DNA of 5,165 nucleotides from Planctomycetota bacterium (GTDB lineage: Bacteria > Planctomycetota > Planctomycetia > Pirellulales > Pirellulaceae). The stretch is from assembly GCA_019347795.1 (NCBI GenBank), contig JAHWKS010000490.1, positions 1 through 5,165 on the forward strand. The letters run 5' to 3'. The notes below the pieces were generated by a model. It searched no databases. It saw only the letters and a program-made list of their open reading frames with translations, and was not told where the DNA came from. Positions 1 through 4,835 of the stretch are shown here, in pieces. Every line of letters starts with the position of its first letter. The first letter of the stretch is position 1. The position numbers were made by a program, and so were the translations under genes.

Positions 1-564
1 CAGCACGTTTGCCCCCGCCAGAGCGTGGACGCTGCTGGGCGGGATCGGCATCCACAGATCCTCACACACCTCCACGCCGACAATGACGCGGCCGGCCTGG
101 AATACGAGGTCGATGCCGAAGGGGACGGTGTGATCTCCTAACACGATTTCACGCGGCTCGGCGCCGTGGGCGGAGCTGAACCAGCGGCTTTCATAAAATT
201 CTTTGTAGTTGGGAATGAATTGTTTGGGGACGGCGCCCAAGAGCCGCCCGTCATGGATCGCGACCGCGCAGTTATAGAGACTGTTCTGCACTTCCAGCGG
301 GGCGCCCACAACCACAAGCTGTTGCTTACCCCGCGTCGCCTCGGCGATTGTTCGCAGCGACTCAACGGCGCTGGTTAGCAGCTTCGATTGTCCGAAGAGA
401 TCGCCGCAGGTGTAGGCGGTTACGGCCAGTTCGGGAAACACGAGGACGTCGCTATCGGGCGCCGCCTGCAACATCTGAATGATCTCACGCGCATTCGCGG
501 CGGGGTCGGCGATGCGGGTCTTGATGGTCGCCGCAGTCAGGCGAACGAAATCATGTGTGTTCAT
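1..564 (-). CDS. nadE: Glutamine-dependent NAD(+) synthetase, N-terminal glutaminase domain (3' end beyond window)
   Basis: The 188 visible residues are the nitrilase-like glutaminase half of an ammonia-channelling NAD+ synthetase. This domain hydrolyses glutamine and passes ammonia to a C-terminal synthetase domain, which converts deamido-NAD to NAD with ATP in the cytoplasm. All three expected catalytic residues are visible: Glu45 in FPELAVTAY, Lys114 in VPKQFIPNY and Cys167 in GVEVCEDLWMP. The FYESRWF segment (123-129) and PIPPSS after the cysteine are also typical of the long NadE form. The frame stays open to the window edge, so the synthetase domain with its P-loop should lie beyond position 1. 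The start is the ATG at 564-562; a second ATG at 554-552 is out of frame. No strong Shine-Dalgarno sequence precedes it, so the start is slightly uncertain. The family call is firm. The gene is the first on the minus strand, with no close upstream partner. Confidence 0.95.
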   Translation of the reverse strand, partial: MNTHDFVRLTAATIKTRIADPAANAREIIQMLQAAPDSDVLVFPELAVTAYTCGDLFGQSKLLTSAVESLRTIAEATRGKQQLVVVGAPLEVQNSLYNCAVAIHDGRLLGAVPKQFIPNYKEFYESRWFSSAHGAEPREIVLGDHTVPFGIDLVFQAGRVIVGVEVCEDLWMPIPPSSVHALAGANVL

Positions 565-780
565 GACCGGAGATTCCCGCCGGACGGATGAAACGGGCGC
601 TGATCGGCGTTACAAGGCGCACTACTTCCCCACCTTACCAGCGATTCAAGACGCCGGGAAGTTTCCGTGAACGCCCGCGCGGCGCCGTCCGATACAGGAT
701 AGCGACCGCCTGCCGTACAACAGGCAGCTCGCCTGGTTGCGCCAGCGCAGTCGAGCCGCCCGCACTACGAGGACGCCCTC
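565..780. other. Intergenic gap between nadE (-) and the small gene (+)
   Basis: I find no convincing gene in these 216 bases. The gap must carry the promoter of nadE (minus) and probably that of the small plus-strand gene, but I see no well-matched -35/-10 pair for either. The only structure noted is a 7-bp inverted repeat, ACTTCCC at 624-630 with GGGAAGT at 656-662, separated by 25 bases. It could be an operator or may be chance. A 5-bp pair CTGCC/GGCAG (711-715 and 724-728) is too short to call. Confidence 0.5.
767..773 (+). promoter_or_regulatory. Ribosome binding site of the 54-residue protein gene
   Basis: ACGAGGA lies 7 bases before the ATG at 781. This well-placed Shine-Dalgarno match is a main reason for treating the short frame at 781-945 as a real gene rather than a chance frame. 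Confidence 0.6.
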
Positions 781-945
781 ATGCGCACGCCCGCCGAACG
801 AGACGAATTCCCATCCCTCGCGGAAAGCTCCGACCCAGGCGAGGCGCAACTCCTCGCCATCGCCGAGTTTGTGCGGCAGGTCGGCTCGTTGGAGAAGGCG
901 CAGCAGATCCTGGACGCGCTCAGCGAAGTCGAGCGCGCCGCCTGA
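781..945 (+). CDS. Small conserved-type helical protein (54 residues), function unknown
   Basis: The product is a 54-residue acidic protein without a signal peptide or membrane segment. Residues 30-48 read FVRQVGSLEKAQQILDALS, a short amphipathic helical motif of the pattern FVxxxGxxExAxxxLDALS. Nearly the same motif ends the neighbouring DNA-binding-like protein (966-1490), where residues 152-170 read LVQRLGGVEQAKQALDAYS: 9 of 19 positions are identical and most others are conservative. This, with the good ribosome binding site at 767-773, supports a real gene despite its size. Residues 1-24 are polar and probably flexible. The gene converges on 966-1490 with 20 bases between the stop codons. 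I do not recognise a named family; the shared motif suggests a protein-protein contact or dimerisation module, which is inference. Confidence 0.72.
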   Translation: MRTPAERDEFPSLAESSDPGEAQLLAIAEFVRQVGSLEKAQQILDALSEVERAA

Positions 946-965
946 GCTTACCCAGCCGCGATCGA

Positions 966-1490
966 CTATTTCACCAGCTTGGAATAGGCGTCCAGCGCCT
1001 GCTTCGCCTGCTCGACGCCGCCCAATCGCTGCACGAGGTCTTTGGCGGCCATCATCTCGGAGAATCCGGCGCCGCTTGCCGCGTTCGCCGCGGCCGCCGG
1101 CCTGCCGCGCCGGCGGCGCAACTCGCCCTTCTTCTTCATTTGGTGCTTGATGGTGCTCACCGAGTTGCTCGAGAACTCCATGCCGTGCTGACGGGTCAAG
1201 TCCTCGGCGGCCTGCTTCGGCATCGCCTTGGGATTGGCGCTGAAATACTCTTTGATGGCCTGCGTCTTGGTCACTCCTCCGCTGCGTTTCCTGCGGGTGC
1301 GGGGAGCATCTCCGCGCTTGAGGCTCGACTTGATATTGCTCACATGCGTCGGGCTGATCTCAATACCTTCCGCGGCGAATCGCTCGGAAAGCGCCTTGGG
1401 CGAAGCGTCGGGATCGGCGCTCAGGGCGTCGGCTACCAACTGTGTCTTATTAACTCCCGGTTGACGTTTGCGACGTTTCTTTCTGGCCAT
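966..1490 (-). CDS. Basic DNA-binding-like protein with two tandem HTH-like repeats and an AT-hook-like motif
   Basis: This 174-residue, lysine- and arginine-rich protein is built from a duplication with a period of 60 residues. Each unit has a basic run (KKRRKRQPGV at 4-13, RTRRKRSGGV at 64-73), then a K-T-Q start, S-A-D/N-P, an S/M-P-K helix and a V-S-N/T-I-K helix. The units end near residues 60 and 122 and look like small helix-turn-helix or winged-helix folds. Residues 125-131 (RRRRGRP) resemble an AT-hook, which grips the minor groove. The C-terminal tail (152-170) is the helical motif shared with the product of 781-945. A chromosome-binding or regulatory role is inferred; no target can be named. 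I associate this kind of protein with planctomycete genomes, from memory. The ATG at 1490-1488 follows TAGGA with a short spacer (2 bases). A promoter and inverted repeat lie just upstream. Confidence 0.88.
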   Translation of the reverse strand: MARKKRRKRQPGVNKTQLVADALSADPDASPKALSERFAAEGIEISPTHVSNIKSSLKRGDAPRTRRKRSGGVTKTQAIKEYFSANPKAMPKQAAEDLTRQHGMEFSSNSVSTIKHQMKKKGELRRRRGRPAAAANAASGAGFSEMMAAKDLVQRLGGVEQAKQALDAYSKLVK

Positions 1491-1533
1491 GTTCCTATTG
1501 CTCGATGTTAGAGACTCGCCCCCAAAGGTGAAA

Positions 1534-1554
1534 GGGAGAAGTATAACTACTCCC
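1534..1554. promoter_or_regulatory. 21-bp inverted repeat overlapping the -10 box (candidate operator)
   Basis: Half-sites GGGAG-A-AGT (1534-1542) and ACT-A-CTCCC (1546-1554) are mirror complements around a three-base centre, with one mismatch pair per arm. The repeat covers the TATACT -10 element on the minus strand. A dimeric protein bound here would block transcription of 966-1490. Autoregulation by that DNA-binding-like product is possible but not shown. Confidence 0.45.
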
Positions 1555-1568
1555 GGGACCCTTGCCTA
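1540..1568 (-). promoter_or_regulatory. Candidate sigma70-type promoter of the HTH/AT-hook gene
   Basis: Read on the minus strand, TAGGCA (1568-1563, 4 of 6 matches to TTGACA) is separated by 17 bases from TATACT (1545-1540, 5 of 6 matches to TATAAT). Transcription would start near 1533, giving a leader of about 43 bases before the ATG at 1490. The spacing is optimal, but planctomycete promoter consensus is poorly defined, so the call is moderate. Confidence 0.45.
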
Positions 1569-1591
1569 CTAACACGAGTTAGGGGGAGGCA
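1563..1591. repeat. Nested inverted repeat upstream of the HTH gene promoter
   Basis: CTAAC (1569-1573) and GTTAG (1578-1582) form a perfect 5-bp inverted repeat around ACGA. Outside it, TGCCT (1563-1567) pairs with AGGCA (1587-1591), leaving a one-base and a four-base bulge. It lies 3' of the SprT-like gene stop and covers the -35 region of the next gene. There is no T-run on either strand, so it is not a standard terminator; it may be a second operator or mRNA 3' hairpin. Confidence 0.35.
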
Positions 1592-1608
1592 GCATTCAGA
1601 CTACACTC

Positions 1609-2385
1609 CTACACGCGATCTCCATCAACCGGCTCTAACATGGCCAGCGGAACGTAATACTTCAAGTATTGCTTTCCATCCGAGAATTCTACTCCTCGTG
1701 CGTCTTCCACCAGCACCGTTGCCCGCTTCGTGACGCGGTTCACCCGCCCTTCATACGTTCGCCCTTCATAGAGGAACCGCACCCGGCTGCCCACGCGGAC
1801 ACCGAGTTTATGGGCCGCTTCGCGGGGCGTAATCAATTGATGCCGGTGATCCGTGTGGCCGAAGCAACGGCGGGCCATCGACTGGAACCGGCCCCCCGCA
1901 CAGCGCGAGTCGTGCCAGATGAGTATCTCGATAAGGTGCACCATCTCATGTTCAATGATCCGTTGCATCGCCTGGAGGCGGTCGGAACAGGGTAGACCCG
2001 TGACCGTGATCTGCCGTTGATCCTCTCGAAAAGTCTGAAAGAGCAGTGCGGTCGATACCGTCAACTGAAATCGCCGGCCGAGAGCTCCCGGCGGCGAGTA
2101 GAGAGTCATCTTGCCGCCCGCGCTGGTCATTCGCGGCGACAGACGAAACTCTAGGGGGACCAGGCCGAGCGCGCGGCGGATGCCTCCCTCAAAGAACAGT
2201 TCATCGGACTTATCGAAGATCGTCCGCACGTCATCCGGATGAACCGCGTTAAAGTTCGGACCGTCGAGATACGGCGACTCGTGCAGGGCGCTCTCGTAGA
2301 TGGCTCGGGCCCGCGATGCTCTTTCTTGCGGCGCCACATGGATCGTTTCCACAAGCTGCGCTAAGTCGCGGACGGCGTCGGTCAT
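1609..2385 (-). CDS. SprT-like zinc metallopeptidase with C-terminal SH3-like domain
   Basis: The 258-residue product carries a zinc-peptidase helix HEMVH at residues 146-150, with Glu147 as the likely catalytic base and His146 and His150 as metal ligands. The preceding segment (about 70-135, ending in LTVSTALLFQTF) and the following FQSMARRCFGHTDHRHQL fit the SprT-like fold. After it, residues 195-253 (VGSRVRFLYEGRTYEGRVNRV, then a second strand set) look like an SH3-like barrel that could bind a partner or nucleic acid. The classical SprT third-ligand motif HGxxF is replaced by AGGRF, so the third ligand may be His158, His177 or a nearby histidine. There is no signal peptide, so it is probably cytoplasmic. 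The start is the ATG at 2385, because AGGAGA lies 7 bases upstream; an in-frame ATG at 2430 lacks a ribosome binding site. The substrate is unknown. Confidence 0.82.
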   Translation of the reverse strand: MTDAVRDLAQLVETIHVAPQERASRARAIYESALHESPYLDGPNFNAVHPDDVRTIFDKSDELFFEGGIRRALGLVPLEFRLSPRMTSAGGKMTLYSPPGALGRRFQLTVSTALLFQTFREDQRQITVTGLPCSDRLQAMQRIIEHEMVHLIEILIWHDSRCAGGRFQSMARRCFGHTDHRHQLITPREAAHKLGVRVGSRVRFLYEGRTYEGRVNRVTKRATVLVEDARGVEFSDGKQYLKYYVPLAMLEPVDGDRV

Positions 2386-2392
2386 CGTTGGG

Positions 2393-2398
2393 TCTCCT
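2393..2398 (-). promoter_or_regulatory. Ribosome binding site that fixes the SprT-like start
   Basis: AGGAGA on the minus strand is 7 bases from the ATG at 2385-2383. It favours this start over the in-frame upstream ATG at 2430, which would add 15 residues and has no Shine-Dalgarno match. Confidence 0.75.
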
Positions 2399-2484
2399 GA
2401 AAAGTTGTCCTTCCTGTCGGCGTTGGGCATGAATGATGCACTATGGTGTGCGTTTCGAGAGTTCCGATTGAAACCTTGTGCGAC

Positions 2485-2489
2485 GGAGG
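2485..2489 (+). promoter_or_regulatory. Ribosome binding site that fixes the lipoprotein start
   Basis: GGAGG lies 6 bases before the ATG at 2496. An in-frame GTG at 2478 is upstream of this site and would put six extra residues (MRRRLV) before the signal peptide, so the ATG is preferred. Confidence 0.75.
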
Positions 2490-2495
2490 CTGGTG

Positions 2496-2885
2496 ATGCG
2501 ACGAATCATTTTAGCAACATGCCTGGCTCCGGCGGTGCTCTTTGTGTGCGGGTGCGGCGGCGATGAGCCGGAGGGCGCCTTGGGACAGGCGCAAGAGACG
2601 CGGCAGCAGATCGAGCAAACTTTGTCGGAGGCGGGAGACTCGCTGGAGAACATGGAGGAATCGCTCACCGAGGCCCAGGAGGAATTGCTCGAGGAGCGCG
2701 AGCGCAAGGTCGAGGTGGAAAAGAAACTGGCGGAAGCGGAGGAGGCCCGCCGGCAGCTTCAATCGCAACTGGAAGAGGAGCGCCGCGCCCGCCGGGAAGC
2801 CGAGGCGGCGCTGGCGGAGATTCGCAAAGCCGCGACAAACGAAACTCCCGCTCCCGCCGAACCCGCGGAGGTCGAGCAGCCTTAG
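2496..2885 (+). CDS. Small coiled-coil lipoprotein, function unknown
   Basis: The 129-residue product starts with MRR followed by a hydrophobic stretch (4-17) and V-C-G-C at 17-20. This resembles a lipobox with Cys20 as the lipidated residue, though Cys at the -2 position is unusual. The mature protein begins GGDEPEG and then forms a long, highly charged helix (about 29-112) rich in Glu, Arg, Gln and Ala with heptad-like spacing, consistent with a coiled coil. The last 15 residues are Pro/Ala/Glu-rich and probably disordered. It is expected to be membrane-anchored and facing the periplasm or its planctomycete equivalent, perhaps as a spacer or scaffold. No enzymatic motif is present and I do not recognise a named family. 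It is transcribed divergently from the SprT-like gene across a 110-base gap that must hold both promoters; no convincing boxes were found there. Confidence 0.75.
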   Translation: MRRIILATCLAPAVLFVCGCGGDEPEGALGQAQETRQQIEQTLSEAGDSLENMEESLTEAQEELLEERERKVEVEKKLAEAEEARRQLQSQLEEERRARREAEAALAEIRKAATNETPAPAEPAEVEQP

Positions 2886-2948
2886 GGTCGCTCGCGAAAT
2901 AACTGTCGTTCGACCTTACCCCGCCCCACCCGGCCGCTACCGCGTCCG

Positions 2949-2969
2949 ACCTCCCCACACAGGGGAGGT
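2949..2969 (+). terminator. GC-rich hairpin after the lipoprotein gene (possible terminator)
   Basis: ACCTCCCC (2949-2956) and GGGGAGGT (2962-2969) form a perfect 8-bp stem with an ACACA loop, 63 bases after the lipoprotein stop. The following bases (TAAGGACATTAG) do not contain the T-run of a strong intrinsic terminator. It may be a weak terminator, a 3' stabiliser, or part of the structured leader downstream. Confidence 0.45.
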
Positions 2970-2999
2970 TAAGGACATTAGTTTCTCGAACGGTCCTTA
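2970..2999 (+). repeat. Inverted repeat TAAGGAC / GTCCTTA
   Basis: TAAGGAC (2970-2976) and GTCCTTA (2993-2999) are perfectly complementary over 7 bp with a 16-base loop. The repeat begins on the base after the previous hairpin ends, so the two could stack as tandem hairpins in RNA. As DNA it could equally be an operator for the downstream operon. Confidence 0.45.
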
Positions 3000-3008
3000 G
3001 CTTCCGGT

Positions 3009-3097
3009 CCGTCTCCGGCCATCTGCCGCGGCCTCCGGCTTGGCAGCCGGCAAGGAAACTGGTAGCAACCATATCCTCTGCTTCCTTCCGGAGACGG
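3009..3097 (+). promoter_or_regulatory. Candidate structured 5' leader sequestering the ribosome binding site of the peptidase-accBC operon
   Basis: CCGTCTCCGG (3009-3018) is perfectly complementary to CCGGAGACGG (3088-3097). Inside this 10-bp helix are a 6-bp hairpin CCGGCT/AGCCGG with a TGGC loop (3035-3050) and a 6-bp helix AAGGAA/TTCCTT (3052-3057 with 3082-3087). The latter directly abuts the closing helix and contains a small TGGT/ACCA hairpin (3060-3071). Together they form a three-way junction. The GGAG Shine-Dalgarno sequence (3090-3093) of the gene starting at 3102 lies within the closing helix. CTCCGG also occurs at 3033-3038 and could pair with the same site, giving an alternative fold. 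Function is inferred from one sequence; no known riboswitch class was recognised. Confidence 0.45.
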
Positions 3098-3101
3098 GGA
3101 T

Positions 3102-4202
3102 GTGCCGATGGACCGTCCTGCCAAACGTCGCGACAAGCTCCGCTCGCGGGTCCGCTCCGCGGGCGCCGACTCGATCCTGGTCACCAGCGAAGTCAACGTC
3201 ACCTATCTGACCGGATTCACCGGCGACTCCAGCTACCTGCTGTTAACGCGGGACCGCCAAATCGTCCTCAGCGATGCGCGCTACGAGGAGGACCTGCAGG
3301 CGGAATGTCCCGGGCTGGATCTGGAAATCCGCCGCCCGCCCACGAAGATGCACGAGTGGGTCGAGCAGGTCGTGGGGAAGGCGAAACCCAGGAAGATGGC
3401 CGTCGAGGCCGACTCGCTCAGCGTCGCGCAGTTCGATGAATTCCAGAAGCGGCTGAAGGGGGTGGAGTTGGTCAAGACGTCCGGCCTGGTGGAGCAACTC
3501 CGCGAGATCAAGGACAAGGACGAGATCGCCGCGATCCGCCGGGCCGTGCGCTTGGCGGAGCGGGCTTTCGCGGTGATCCGCGCCGCCCTTCGGCCCGACC
3601 AGACGGAGCGGGAGATCGCTCACAATCTGGAGCATCAGATCCGACTGTTGGGTGGGCGGGGTTGCGCCTTTCCGCCGATCGTGGCGGTCGGTCCTAACGC
3701 CGCGCTTCCGCACGCGCAGCCCGGATATGCGCGGATTAAGGACAGTCCGCTGGTGCTGATTGATTGGGGGGCACAAGGACGACTCTACTGCAGCGACTTG
3801 ACGAGGGTTTTGGCGACGGCTAAAATCTCGCCCAAACTTGAAGCCACTTATAGGGTTGTGTTCGACGCCCAGCGCGCCGGCATCGAGGCGATCCGCCCCG
3901 GCGCCACGATGGCGGCGGTCGATGCAGCGGCACGCAGCGTCATCGAGAAAGCCGGCTACGGCGGCCAATTCGGCCACAGCCTGGGGCATGGGATCGGGCT
4001 CCAGACGCACGAGTCCCCCCGGCTGGCGGAGTCCGAGCATCGCGAGCTGAAAACCGGAATGGTGGTGACTGTCGAACCTGGGATTTACCTCCCCGGCTGG
4101 GGCGGCGTGCGGATAGAAGATGACGTGCTGGTGACGAAAGACGGGTGCGAGGTGCTCAGCCACACGCCAAAGGAGCTGGCAGAGTGCGTCGTACAGATTT
4201 GA
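3102..4202 (+). CDS. M24-family Xaa-Pro aminopeptidase / dipeptidase
   Basis: This 366-residue protein is a cytoplasmic metallopeptidase of the aminopeptidase P / prolidase group, which removes N-terminal residues preceding proline or cleaves Xaa-Pro dipeptides. Residues 1-135 form the creatinase-like N-terminal domain (NVTYLTGFTGDSSYLLL at 32-48), and about 140-366 the pita-bread catalytic domain. All five dinuclear metal ligands are visible: Asp221 (IDWGA), Asp232 (SDLTR), His296 (GHGIGL), Glu325 (VEPGIY) and Glu339 (RIEDD). His204 (LPHAQP) and His303 (QTHE) match conserved active-site histidines. Length is normal for the family. GTG 3102 is 8 bases after GGAG; ATG 3108, two codons later, is the alternative. 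The gene opens an apparent operon with accB and accC. I cannot separate PepP from PepQ specificity, so no symbol is given. Confidence 0.93.
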   Translation: MPMDRPAKRRDKLRSRVRSAGADSILVTSEVNVTYLTGFTGDSSYLLLTRDRQIVLSDARYEEDLQAECPGLDLEIRRPPTKMHEWVEQVVGKAKPRKMAVEADSLSVAQFDEFQKRLKGVELVKTSGLVEQLREIKDKDEIAAIRRAVRLAERAFAVIRAALRPDQTEREIAHNLEHQIRLLGGRGCAFPPIVAVGPNAALPHAQPGYARIKDSPLVLIDWGAQGRLYCSDLTRVLATAKISPKLEATYRVVFDAQRAGIEAIRPGATMAAVDAAARSVIEKAGYGGQFGHSLGHGIGLQTHESPRLAESEHRELKTGMVVTVEPGIYLPGWGGVRIEDDVLVTKDGCEVLSHTPKELAECVVQI

Positions 4203-4203
4203 C

Positions 4204-4288
4204 CAGCCGCGACGCGCTAGCGTCCGGTTCCGGTTCTCGGGAAATTCGATTCCGGAATCCTGAACCGGGGGCTAGCGCCCTGCGGCTG
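4204..4288. repeat. 85-bp REP-like palindrome between the peptidase gene and accB
   Basis: Two 27-base arms (4204-4230 and 4262-4288) are complementary in exact register in three blocks: CAGCCGC with GCGGCTG (7 bp), GCGCTAGC with GCTAGCGC (8 bp) and CCGGTTC with GAACCGG (7 bp). Symmetric 3x3 and 2x2 internal loops separate the blocks. The 31-base centre contains a second CGGTTC copy in tandem and a 12-base perfect palindrome GATTCCGGAATC (4248-4259). The element starts on the second base after the peptidase stop codon. Such a structure can terminate or attenuate transcription or protect the upstream mRNA 3' end, and it looks like a dispersed repeat (REP type). From memory, similar GGGGCTAGCGCC sequences recur in planctomycete intergenic regions; this is not verified here. 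Confidence 0.75.
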
Positions 4289-4293
4289 ATAAT

Positions 4294-4308
4294 GCCGATC
4301 GAATCGGC
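4294..4308 (+). repeat. Short hairpin just upstream of the accB ribosome binding site
   Basis: GCCGAT (4294-4299) and ATCGGC (4303-4308) form a perfect 6-bp stem around CGA, ending 11 bases before the GGAG at 4320-4323 that serves the accB ATG at 4330. It could modulate accB translation or be incidental in GC-rich sequence. Confidence 0.4.
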
Positions 4309-4329
4309 GAGGTCGCCGCGGAGAGCGCC

Positions 4330-4824
4330 ATGAGCGAAAACGGGCCGGGCGGAAATTTCGACGTGGAGGAGATCGGCCGCCTGATGGCGCTGATGGAAGA
4401 ACATGAGGTGAACTTCGTCGACGTTCGCGACGGCGACCTTCGCCTCCGGCTGCGGCGCGGCTTTCCTCCCGCGGTGGCGGCGCTGGCGCCGGCCCATGCC
4501 CCGGCCGCTCCCGCTGCGCCCCCGGCGCCCTCAGCATCCGCGCCGCCCGCTTCGACTCCGCCGGCGGAGGAAGGCTCGCATATCGTCGCCATCAAGAGCC
4601 CGATGGTCGGCACGTTCTACCTGAAGCCCAAGCCGGATTCGGAGCCATACGTGAAAGTGGGGGATCGCGTCGATCAGGACACCAAGGTCTGCATCATCGA
4701 GGCGATGAAGACGTTCAACGAGATCCCCGCCGGCGTGAGCGGGGTGGTGGTGGCCGTCCTCGCCAAGAACGAGGAGCCGGTGGATTTTGATCGGCCGTTG
4801 TTCAAGGTTGACACCAGCCGGTAG
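4330..4824 (+). CDS. accB: Biotin carboxyl carrier protein of acetyl-CoA carboxylase
   Basis: The 164-residue product carries the biotin that shuttles CO2 from biotin carboxylase (AccC) to the carboxyltransferase (AccA/AccD) in malonyl-CoA synthesis, the first step of fatty-acid synthesis. Residues 1-43 are the N-terminal AccB region ([20 protein letters not shown], then DLRLRLRR). Residues 45-80 are a flexible Ala/Pro linker. Residues 83-161 form the biotinyl domain, with the modified lysine Lys127 in EAMKTFNEI. The 'thumb' insertion [14 protein letters not shown] (101-114), typical of acetyl-CoA carboxylase carriers and lacking in simple lipoyl domains, is present. GGAG at 4320-4323 is 6 bases before the ATG. 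accC follows after 11 bases, so the two are almost certainly cotranscribed. The usual upstream partner efp is missing here. Confidence 0.97.
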   Translation: MSENGPGGNFDVEEIGRLMALMEEHEVNFVDVRDGDLRLRLRRGFPPAVAALAPAHAPAAPAAPPAPSASAPPASTPPAEEGSHIVAIKSPMVGTFYLKPKPDSEPYVKVGDRVDQDTKVCIIEAMKTFNEIPAGVSGVVVAVLAKNEEPVDFDRPLFKVDTSR

Positions 4825-4835
4825 CCGCCTCGCTC

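Noticed and set aside
166..591. Short plus-strand frames opposite nadE
   Set aside because: They are antisense shadows of nadE; the minus-strand frame carries all three catalytic residues of the glutaminase domain.
946..965. Possible bidirectional terminator between the two convergent genes
   Set aside because: The 20 bases between the stop codons contain no hairpin with a T-run on either strand.
588..1511. Long plus-strand open frame of 307 codons
   Set aside because: It runs antisense across the well-supported gene at 966-1490 and in another frame through the 54-residue gene. Its translation is Arg/Ala/Pro-rich without any domain, as expected of a shadow frame in GC-rich DNA.
2439..2452. 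GCAC...GTGC partial palindrome in the divergent gap between the SprT-like and lipoprotein genes
   Set aside because: Only 4 bp pair, and nearby -10-like strings (CATAGT, TATGGT) lack partners at proper spacing, so neither operator nor promoter can be supported.
2665..3072. Minus-strand open frame of 135 codons over the lipoprotein end and the operon leader
   Set aside because: It is antisense to the lipoprotein gene, low in complexity and without a ribosome binding site; the leader part is better explained by paired RNA elements.
3243..4163. Minus-strand open frame of 306 codons
   Set aside because: It lies wholly antisense to the M24 peptidase, whose catalytic motifs are intact. The translation has no recognisable domain.
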